From the NCBI GenBank assembly GCA_007131405.1, contig SLQR01000032.1, forward strand, positions 1 through 58,555: DNA of 58,555 nucleotides, written 5' to 3'. Both the position numbers and the translations under genes were made by a program. How positions within the stretch are numbered: position 1 is the stretch's first letter; the number at the start of each line of letters is the position of its first letter. The notes below the pieces were generated by a model that was given only the letters and a program-made list of their open reading frames with translations, was not told the DNA's origin and made no database searches. Positions 52,110 to 58,555 of the stretch are shown in pieces. This DNA comes from Candidatus Izemoplasma sp. GTDB lineage: Bacteria; Bacillota_I; Bacilli_A; Izemoplasmatales; Izemoplasmataceae.

Positions 52110-53375
52110 ATGAAATCAATTCTGAATAATGCTTACAAAGCACGAAAAGATAAATACTTCGGTCATGTGTCAAACGAAGACTGGCAAGACTGGAAATGGC
52201 AAACGAAACACCGCATTAAAACCACCGACCAACTGAAAAACTACATCGAACTCTCTGAACGTGAAGAACACATGATTGACGATGTACTCGGTCGTTTTCG
52301 TATGGCTATTACGCCGTATTTCTTAACGCTGATTGATCCCTTAGACCCTGAATGCCCAATTCGTCTTCAAGCCATCCCGTTAGGCAATGAACTCACCATC
52401 GGCAAACACGATTTGCATGACCCATTAGCAGAAGACCATGATTCACCTGTCCCAGGCTTAACCCACCGTTACCCAGACCGTGTCCTCTTCTTAATTACTG
52501 ACATGTGTAGCATGTACTGCAGACACTGCACGCGCAGGCGTTTTGCCGGAATGAAAGATACCGACACTAGCCAAGACCATCTCGATTTGGCGATTGAATA
52601 CATCCGAGAGCATGAAGAGATACGAGACGTTTTATTAAGTGGTGGCGATGCCTTTTTAGTGAGCGATGAGCGCATTGAATACATCCTTAAAAAACTCCGT
52701 GCAATCGACCATGTTGAAGTTATCCGTTTTGGCACAAGAACGCCAGTTGTTATGCCACAACGCATCACCGATAATCTTGTGAACATTCTTAAAAAATACC
52801 ATCCAATATGGGTCAATACCCACTTCAACCACCCCGATGAAATCACCGAAGAAAGCAAAACGGCTATTGATCGCTTAGCGGATGCGGGCATCCCACTCGG
52901 CAACCAAAGTGTCCTTTTGCGCGGCGTTAATGATTGCGTTCACGTTATGCGAAAGCTCGTCACAAGCCTTGTTGCTATACGCGTACGTCCTTACTACATT
53001 TACCAATGTGACTTATCGATGGGAATTGAACATTTCCGCACCCCAGTCTCAAAAGGCATTGAAATTATTGAAGGCTTACGTGGACACGTCAGTGGGTTTG
53101 CGGTGCCAACCTTTGTTGTTGATGCCCCAGGTGGTGGCGGGAAAATTCCAGTCATGCCACAGTATGTTTTATCAAGTGCCCCGGGTAAAATCGTCTTACG
53201 AAACTACGAAGGGGTTATCACGACCTACAGCGAACCAACACACTACGTGTCAAACTGTCAATGTGAAGACTGCAAAACGGTCCATACTGACGGTGTCAGT
53301 GGGTTATTGCAAGGCGAACGCATTGCTCTTGAGCCTAGTCACCTAAGACGAAATGAACGCATAAACCGTGAATAA
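52110..53375 (+). CDS. kamA: Lysine 2,3-aminomutase
   Basis: 421 residues. The radical-SAM cluster motif is CSMYCRHC at Cys133, Cys137 and Cys140. The PLP lysine is in DAPGGGGKIPV (Lys345). The C-terminal zinc-binding cysteines appear in YVSNCQCEDCK. The length and tail match the clostridial enzyme rather than the short EpmB type. It converts L-lysine to L-beta-lysine, the first step of the pathway. AAAAGGAGG precedes the ATG 14 bases after kdd. It overlaps the next gene by 8 bases. Confidence 0.97.
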   Translation: MKSILNNAYKARKDKYFGHVSNEDWQDWKWQTKHRIKTTDQLKNYIELSEREEHMIDDVLGRFRMAITPYFLTLIDPLDPECPIRLQAIPLGNELTIGKHDLHDPLAEDHDSPVPGLTHRYPDRVLFLITDMCSMYCRHCTRRRFAGMKDTDTSQDHLDLAIEYIREHEEIRDVLLSGGDAFLVSDERIEYILKKLRAIDHVEVIRFGTRTPVVMPQRITDNLVNILKKYHPIWVNTHFNHPDEITEESKTAIDRLADAGIPLGNQSVLLRGVNDCVHVMRKLVTSLVAIRVRPYYIYQCDLSMGIEHFRTPVSKGIEIIEGLRGHVSGFAVPTFVVDAPGGGGKIPVMPQYVLSSAPGKIVLRNYEGVITTYSEPTHYVSNCQCEDCKTVHTDGVSGLLQGERIALEPSHLRRNERINRE

Positions 53376-54339
53376 CCTATTAAGAGAACACCGCACTGTT
53401 GGCATTGTTGGTCTAGCAAAAAACACCGGAAAAACGACGACACTCAATGCCTTAATCCAAACGTATAAACACAAAACCATAGGCCTTACCAGCATCGGTC
53501 TTGACGGCGAAAAAATCGATCAAATGACCTATCTACCCAAACCACGCATTGAGGTATCCGCATCGATGGTCGTTGCGACTGCAACACAATGTTTAAGGGA
53601 TTGTTCGCTTGCGTATACGCTTTTAGAAGAAACCCCTTTTCAAACCGCCCTTGGGCCAATTGTGCTGGTCAAAATTGAAGAGTCTGGTCACTTAGTCATC
53701 GCCGGACCAACCACCAACCAAGCGATGAATCATGTGATTAACCGCTTAAAAACCTACACCGACCACGTCTTTATTGATGGCGCGTTTAACCGCTTAACCT
53801 TTGCCTCAATTGAATCGATTGATGCGATTATTTTAGCCACGGGCGCAAGCGTGCACTCGGACATGGATGAAACCATCAAAAAAACACTCAATGCAGTTAA
53901 TACATTTAGCTTGCCCCTCCGAGAAATGCCCCAGCTAACACCCCTTGAAAAGATGGTCGTCTACCATGAAAAAATCCCTACCACGTTTGACCGTAAAGAC
54001 TACACACACCTTATCAAACTCTATCAAACAAACCCATTTACCGCACTTTATGTAAAAGGTGCGATTACTGAAACCCTGTGCAACCATTTTATCCGTCATC
54101 AGATGAAAAACTTTACCCTGATTGCACAAGACGCAACGAAGTTTTTATTGCCTGTTCGCTACAGCGATTACCTAAAAAGTTTGGCCATAAAAAAAGCCGT
54201 CTTACGCAACATTAATCTTCTAGCAGTCACCATCAACCCAGAAAGTCCTACAGGCAAACACTACGATGCTGAACTTTTTAAGCACGCATTAGCTAAAAAA
54301 CTCGATGTGCCTGTCATCAATGTAAAACGAACGGAGTGA
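53368..54339 (+). CDS. P-loop protein of the lysine fermentation cluster (KamB-like)
   Basis: 323 residues. A clear Walker A lies at 15-23 (GLAKNTGKT), followed by a G/D-rich NTPase core with GLTSIGLDGEKID and, later, DHVFIDGAFNRLTF resembling Walker B. No membrane segment. Comparable P-loop genes lie between kamA and kamD in known lysine-fermentation clusters; their role is unproven. A reactivating or assembly factor for the B12-dependent aminomutase is a natural guess, since such enzymes are inactivated in turnover. The start is a GTG overlapping the kamA stop, with only a weak ribosome site, so coupling to kamA is likely. It lacks the MutS-like companion gene (KamC) that I recall from clostridial clusters. 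Confidence 0.75.
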   Translation: MNNLLREHRTVGIVGLAKNTGKTTTLNALIQTYKHKTIGLTSIGLDGEKIDQMTYLPKPRIEVSASMVVATATQCLRDCSLAYTLLEETPFQTALGPIVLVKIEESGHLVIAGPTTNQAMNHVINRLKTYTDHVFIDGAFNRLTFASIESIDAIILATGASVHSDMDETIKKTLNAVNTFSLPLREMPQLTPLEKMVVYHEKIPTTFDRKDYTHLIKLYQTNPFTALYVKGAITETLCNHFIRHQMKNFTLIAQDATKFLLPVRYSDYLKSLAIKKAVLRNINLLAVTINPESPTGKHYDAELFKHALAKKLDVPVINVKRTE

Positions 54340-54344
54340 ACTTA

Positions 54345-55904
54345 ATGAAACTAACGTTAAACGAAGACACTATCCGCGCGTGTCGCACAGACGCAAAAAC
54401 CATTGTCGATGATCTTATTACGATGATCGATAAACATAGCACCGTATCCGTTGAACGCACGATTTTACGCTTGCTCGGCATTGATGGTGTGAACGACTTT
54501 GATATTCCCTTTGTGAATGTTCTCGTTGATCACATCAACGATCATGCCGATTTATCAAAAGGCGTTAGCCATTACCTAGCTGCAGCGGTTAAGGATACAA
54601 AACTTTCCCCTCAAGCCATTGCGGAAAAAATCAATGCAAGCACGTTGTCGCTTAAACCGTATCAAGATGTGGAAACTGATATGGCTGTGCTTATGCCGTA
54701 TATTGAGTCAACACTTGAAGCAATCAACAAACAAAAAGCAACGCGTCAAACCTTTATGCAATCGCGTCAAACCGATCAACCTGAAAAGTATGTGATTGTC
54801 GCGACGGGCAATATTTATGAAGACATTGAACAAGCAAAAAGCGCCGCCAAAAAAGGCGCCGATATTATTGCGGTGATCCGAACAACAGGGCAATCACTTC
54901 TTGATTATGTTCCTTATGGCGCCACAACCGAAGGGTTTGGGGGAACGTACGCCACTCAAGAAAACTTCCGCTTAATGCGTGAGGCCCTTGATGCGGTGTC
55001 AAAAGAAGAAGGACGCTACATAAAACTCGTCAATTATGCCTCAGGATTATGCATGCCAGAAATTGCTGCGATGGGTGCCATTGAACGCTTAGATATGATG
55101 TTAAACGATTCACTGTATGGCATTATCTTCCGCGACATCAATATGAAACGCACGCTCATTGATCAATATTTTTCGCGTGTCATCAGTGCGTACGCCGACA
55201 TTACCATCAACACCGGTGAAGACAACTACTTAACCACAAGCGATGCCTTTGATCATGCGCACACAGTCTTAGCCAGTCAGTTTATCAATGAACAGTTTGC
55301 GGCTTCTGCGCACATGAAAGAATCGTTAATGGGTCTTGGACATGCTTATGAGATTGACCCGGATATGGAGAACAGTTTTCTTTATGAACTTGCTCAAGCC
55401 GCTTTAAGTAAACACATCTTTCCCCGTGCTCCACTAAAATACATGCCACCAACCAAACACATGACGGGCGATATCTTTAAAGGCACCATTCAAAACGCCT
55501 TATTCAATATCGCGGCGGTCTCGACCAATCAATCGATTCATCTCTTAGGCATGTTAACTGAAGCCATTCACACCCCGTTTATGAGTGATCGTGCGCTTGC
55601 GCTTGATAACGCAACGTATATATACAAAGCCTTTAAAGACTTTGGTGCCGACATTGAGTTTAAGGAAGATGGCTTAATGAATACCCGTGCTCAAGATGTT
55701 TTAAGCAACGCAAAAGCTTTGCTTGATACGATCTCAGAAGAAGGGTTATTTACCACCCTTGAAAAAGGTCGTTTTGCGGAAATATCGCGTAGTCCACACC
55801 TCGGTAAAGGATTAGATGGTGTGTTTGAAAAAGCACCATCGTATAAAAACCCCGTGATTGACGTATTGATTAAGCAGCTAAAGGAGGGAGACACATGGCT
55901 TTAA
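54345..55904 (+). CDS. kamD: Lysine 5,6-aminomutase, alpha subunit
   Basis: 519 residues, the length of clostridial KamD. It begins MKLTLNEDTIRACRTDAKTI and contains the TIM-barrel stretches GADIIAVIRTTGQSLLDYVP and EGFGGTYATQENFRLMR. The alpha subunit provides most of the PLP and substrate pocket. With KamE it moves the 6-amino group of L-beta-lysine to C5, using adenosylcobalamin. The ATG at 54345 follows GGAGTGA. It overlaps kamE by 10 bases. Confidence 0.96.
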   Translation: MKLTLNEDTIRACRTDAKTIVDDLITMIDKHSTVSVERTILRLLGIDGVNDFDIPFVNVLVDHINDHADLSKGVSHYLAAAVKDTKLSPQAIAEKINASTLSLKPYQDVETDMAVLMPYIESTLEAINKQKATRQTFMQSRQTDQPEKYVIVATGNIYEDIEQAKSAAKKGADIIAVIRTTGQSLLDYVPYGATTEGFGGTYATQENFRLMREALDAVSKEEGRYIKLVNYASGLCMPEIAAMGAIERLDMMLNDSLYGIIFRDINMKRTLIDQYFSRVISAYADITINTGEDNYLTTSDAFDHAHTVLASQFINEQFAASAHMKESLMGLGHAYEIDPDMENSFLYELAQAALSKHIFPRAPLKYMPPTKHMTGDIFKGTIQNALFNIAAVSTNQSIHLLGMLTEAIHTPFMSDRALALDNATYIYKAFKDFGADIEFKEDGLMNTRAQDVLSNAKALLDTISEEGLFTTLEKGRFAEISRSPHLGKGLDGVFEKAPSYKNPVIDVLIKQLKEGDTWL

Positions 55905-56632
55905 TTCGTCCTTATGGCGATACCTTAAACGATGGAAAGATTCAACTTAGTTTCACATTACCGTTGCCTTGCGATGCCCTCGGCGAAGAAACCGCCAAAG
56001 CCTTTGCGCATAAAATGGGCATTGAAAATGTCTCCGTTGTCCACAGCGAAGCCTTGTCTGAAGGCTACTCTTATTACATTGTCTATGGAACCTTAACCCA
56101 CCAAGTTGACCCAACGTCCTTAACTGTCACCGAAGTGGAAACAACTGCCATGAGCAAAGAAGCGATTGAAGCCTATATTGACACCCATTTTGATCGCGAT
56201 CTTGTCTTTATCGGCGCATCAACGGGTACAGATGCGCATACAGTAGGCATTGATGCCATCATGAACATGAAAGGCTATAGTGGTCATTATGGTTTAGAGC
56301 GTTATAAACACATAAAAGCCATTAACTTAGGTAGCCAAGTCGATAATGAAACCCTGTTAAGTGAAGCCTTAAAGCATCAAGCAGATGTGATACTGATCTC
56401 ACAAACGGTTACACAAAAAGATGTGCACATCCAAAATTTAACCGCCTTTATCGAACTGTTAGAAGCGGAAAATGTGCGCGATGACTTTATTGTCATCATT
56501 GGGGGAGCACGCATTAATCACGCGCTCGCAAAAGAACTCGGATATGACGCTGGGTTTGGGCCGAAAAAGTTTGCCTTTGATGTAGCGAGTTTTGCTGTTT
56601 TAGCTTTACACGAAAAAAAGAAAGTCAATTGA
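55895..56632 (+). CDS. kamE: Lysine 5,6-aminomutase, beta subunit
   Basis: 245 residues. The B12-binding DxHxxG motif is TGTDAHTVGID, with Asp113, His115 as cobalt ligand, and Gly118. The following YSGHYGLERYKHI region is where the PLP-binding lysine of this subunit lies. The Rossmann domain ends with VIIGGARINHALAKELG and GFGPKKFAFDVASF. AAGGAGGG in the end of kamD precedes the ATG. Its stop lies inside a 26-base palindrome shared with the convergent HD-GYP gene. It needs adenosylcobalamin, which the PduO-type enzyme at 40.2 kb can supply. Confidence 0.96.
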   Translation: MALIRPYGDTLNDGKIQLSFTLPLPCDALGEETAKAFAHKMGIENVSVVHSEALSEGYSYYIVYGTLTHQVDPTSLTVTEVETTAMSKEAIEAYIDTHFDRDLVFIGASTGTDAHTVGIDAIMNMKGYSGHYGLERYKHIKAINLGSQVDNETLLSEALKHQADVILISQTVTQKDVHIQNLTAFIELLEAENVRDDFIVIIGGARINHALAKELGYDAGFGPKKFAFDVASFAVLALHEKKKVN

Positions 56633-56641
56633 CTTTCTTTT
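56616..56641. terminator. Palindromic bidirectional terminator spanning two stop codons
   Basis: A perfect 26-base palindrome centred between 56628 and 56629, with outer A/T runs. It contains the TGA of kamE and, on the other strand, the TGA of the HD-GYP gene; the two coding regions overlap by 8 bases. Confidence 0.8.
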
Positions 56642-58555
56642 CTTTATTAAAGAGATGCTTAAGGTCATTTTCTAGAATGCTTTCAATCGTTAACTCAACC
56701 ATTTGCTCACTAAATTGTTGGTTCTTTTCACGGGTTAATGCCTTAATAATAGCCTCAGAAGATAGCGCTTCTGCGTAAGGCTGCGTTGCAGCCATCGACG
56801 CAACCGCTTCAGCGATTGCTAGTATTTGACTTCCAAGGTTTATATCGTCGCCTTTAAGTTGATCGGGATAGCCAAGGCCATCAAAACGTTCATGGTGATG
56901 GCGTACATAAAGCGCCACATTGGTTAAAACGTCAGACTGATTTAAGACATGGAACCCCTTCATCGGATGGGCTTTCATTTGCTCGTAATCCGACACACTG
57001 AATAAGGATTCTTTGCGTACAATTGTCTCTTCAACGCCCAGTTTACCAAGATCATGCGCAATTCCAGCCCAGTACAATTCATCAATTTGGCTTTCGGTTA
57101 ACTTCATCTTTTGGGCAAGTGTTTTGGCAATATACGCCACATCCAAACTGTGTTGTTTTAAGTCCTTTTCATAAAGTTCAAGCGTTCTCAGTAAACTGAG
57201 CACCATTTCATGTTTTTTTGTGTCAAACTCTTTTGAGAAACGCTCGGATTCATAATAGGCGGTAAAAAGCGTTTGAATGGATTTAAAAAACGTGTAGTCA
57301 CTTTCAGTAAAATCATAAGGGTTATCGATCGCGAGATCAAAACTCATCTCACAAGTTGAGGTTTCATTCAATCGAAGCCCAACGTGAATACTTTGTTTGA
57401 TTGGCGGTTGATTATTGGCGTAGTCCGCATAACGGCGTTTTAAATGAAGACGTATTTTTTGTTCAGCGTTATAGACAATGGTTGGGTGCTTTAAATTTTG
57501 TTGCCAATGCTTAGCCTCGTATTTCAAGGCATTCAAATGGTCGGTATCAAAGCCAATCGTTTTAACAAAATGCACGTGGTCACCAATCAACATGCATGAT
57601 CCATAATCGGCTTTATCAAAAAGCGTAAAGATCGTGTCAAACATTTTGGTAATCTGTTGGTTAAGACGCGGGGCATCCACACGGTGATACGCTGAAGAAA
57701 AGTCCAGCAAGGTATGGGTTGCGTCAAGGATTTTATCTAGGCGGTTACTTGTTTCAAAAATAGCCTGATTGTTTTTTTGCACACGGTACATATAATCTTT
57801 AATCAGTAAGACGGTGAGGGTTAAAAAGATTAAAAAGATATTGATGTCAATCATTAAACTGAAGTAATTAATGCCTGTATCGTAAGGCGAATAAAAGACA
57901 AGAAAGTAATAGGTTAAAAAGGAAAACATATAAGCGGTTCGGTAGGGATAGCGAAACGCAATCGCAATTGCAAACAAACTGAAGAAATACTTATGTTCAC
58001 GGAAATAAATCCCGGGAATTAACTCCGCAAAGAAAAGATAAGCAAAGAGCAAGAAAAAAGCATAAAACAGCCCTTCTTCAAAGGAAAAACGAGTTGGAAG
58101 TGGGTGTTTATCAAAATGCAACGCAAAAAGCAACGGCACACCAATAATAATTAAACTCGTTACATCACCAATCCACCAGATAAACATGCTGAGGAAGAGT
58201 TCATCAAACGCGCGAAAGCCAAACAAAACAAGAATGGCGTGGCCTGAAAGACTTGCGAGTATCCCAATGACACTGGCAATAAGGAGAAACTTGGCAATAT
58301 TGATCCATTTCGTGTTGACCTTATAACCAATAAGGGTATTTAACGAATAACCAATGTATGCTGGAATTACACTAAATAAGCCTAACAGAAACGCTTGAAT
58401 GGTCATCGACACAAGTGTTGCATCGCCCGTTAAAAGATAACTTGCCATGTATCCAAGGATAGACCCAATCACCAAACTGTAAAAGACACGCATACCATAG
58501 TAAAAAGCAAACCCGAAAATAAACCCAAGAGCAGGCCAAATCAAGCTGGATTCAT
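56625..58555 (-). CDS. Membrane HD-GYP protein, 5' end outside the window (partial)
   Basis: At least 642 residues; the frame is open to the right edge (ESSLIWPALG...), so the real start lies beyond. The visible N-terminal half has about eight membrane segments of MASE1 type (WPALGFIFGFAFYYGMRV). A GAF-like middle follows, then an HD-GYP domain: HSLDVAYIAKTLAQK, GIAHDLGKLGVEETI, RHHHERFDGLGYPDQL. The layout matches the gene at 31-33 kb. In the last motif Asp of VAD is Glu (IAEAVASMAATQPY), which might affect metal binding. Predicted to hydrolyse c-di-GMP. It is convergent with kamE and overlaps it by 8 bases, so the two are unlikely to be one unit. Confidence 0.85.
   Translation of the reverse strand, partial: ESSLIWPALGFIFGFAFYYGMRVFYSLVIGSILGYMASYLLTGDATLVSMTIQAFLLGLFSVIPAYIGYSLNTLIGYKVNTKWINIAKFLLIASVIGILASLSGHAILVLFGFRAFDELFLSMFIWWIGDVTSLIIIGVPLLFALHFDKHPLPTRFSFEEGLFYAFFLLFAYLFFAELIPGIYFREHKYFFSLFAIAIAFRYPYRTAYMFSFLTYYFLVFYSPYDTGINYFSLMIDINIFLIFLTLTVLLIKDYMYRVQKNNQAIFETSNRLDKILDATHTLLDFSSAYHRVDAPRLNQQITKMFDTIFTLFDKADYGSCMLIGDHVHFVKTIGFDTDHLNALKYEAKHWQQNLKHPTIVYNAEQKIRLHLKRRYADYANNQPPIKQSIHVGLRLNETSTCEMSFDLAIDNPYDFTESDYTFFKSIQTLFTAYYESERFSKEFDTKKHEMVLSLLRTLELYEKDLKQHSLDVAYIAKTLAQKMKLTESQIDELYWAGIAHDLGKLGVEETIVRKESLFSVSDYEQMKAHPMKGFHVLNQSDVLTNVALYVRHHHERFDGLGYPDQLKGDDINLGSQILAIAEAVASMAATQPYAEALSSEAIIKALTREKNQQFSEQMVELTIESILENDLKHLFNKEKKVN

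Noticed and set aside
1-58555. TGA read as tryptophan (Mycoplasma-type code)
   Set aside because: Genes such as kamE end at TGA at the expected protein length, and Trp is encoded by TGG throughout.
1-58555. CRISPR array, insertion sequence, tRNA or rRNA genes
   Set aside because: No spaced direct repeats, transposase-like frames, or cloverleaf or rRNA signatures were recognised by reading both strands.

Overview
The window is 58.5 kb of a low-to-moderate GC, tightly packed bacterial chromosome. Shine-Dalgarno sites are strong (AAGGAGG type), the standard stop codons TAA, TAG and TGA are all used, and intrinsic terminators are short and U-tailed. Gene content points to an anaerobic or facultative member of the Firmicutes, probably from the wall-less or Mollicutes-allied side (an Acholeplasma/Izemoplasma/Haloplasma-like lineage). 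Reasons are the acidic surface lipoproteins, class III fructose-1,6-bisphosphatase, lipoate salvage, and TGA read as stop rather than Trp. This placement is inference; no rRNA or tRNA gene is present to test it.

Layout. 1-8.3 kb: the end of a secreted Ig-like protein, a Sel1-repeat membrane protein, a VOC protein, a degenerate BY-kinase-like ATPase, and two minus-strand operons (small membrane protein, M48 protease, diguanylate cyclase; phosphodiesterase, rhomboid protease). 8.3-12.8 kb: iron alcohol dehydrogenase, an encapsulated-ferritin/encapsulin pair, class III FBPase. 12.9-20.5 kb: the four-gene pyruvate dehydrogenase operon, two paralogous lipoproteins, and lipoate-protein ligase, which could charge the E2 subunit. 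20.5-30.9 kb: NAD salvage (amidase plus PncB), thiol peroxidase, an SLC13-type permease with a palindrome over its -10 box, an RsgI-domain lipoprotein divergent from an XRE-membrane protein, a NERD-like protein, HtpG, an amidohydrolase. 31-46 kb: a membrane HD-GYP protein, PhzF, an 899-residue coiled-coil protein in an apparent operon with cardiolipin synthase and an ABC exporter, a PduO-type cobalamin adenosyltransferase, DegV, TetR, glutathione peroxidase, and a large FtsX-like permease. 46-47.8 kb: a large lipoprotein interrupted by an in-frame TAA.

47.9-56.6 kb is the most coherent system: a consensus promoter, a lysine-riboswitch-like leader with a terminator, and then ten genes for lysine fermentation (maoC-like, atoD, atoA, kal, kce, kdd, kamA, a P-loop gene, kamD, kamE). 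They convert lysine through beta-lysine, 3,5-diaminohexanoate and 3-keto-5-aminohexanoate to acetoacetate and 3-aminobutyryl-CoA, then crotonyl-CoA. The CoA transferase would recycle CoA from butyryl-CoA to acetoacetate. The leader fits a catabolic switch that turns on with lysine. The PduO-type enzyme at 40.2 kb could supply the adenosylcobalamin that KamDE needs. The window ends inside a second HD-GYP gene, so one diguanylate cyclase and two HD-GYP proteins lie in this stretch.

Every stretch between genes is shorter than 300 bases except the one holding the riboswitch. No tRNA, rRNA, CRISPR array, insertion sequence or phage gene was seen.
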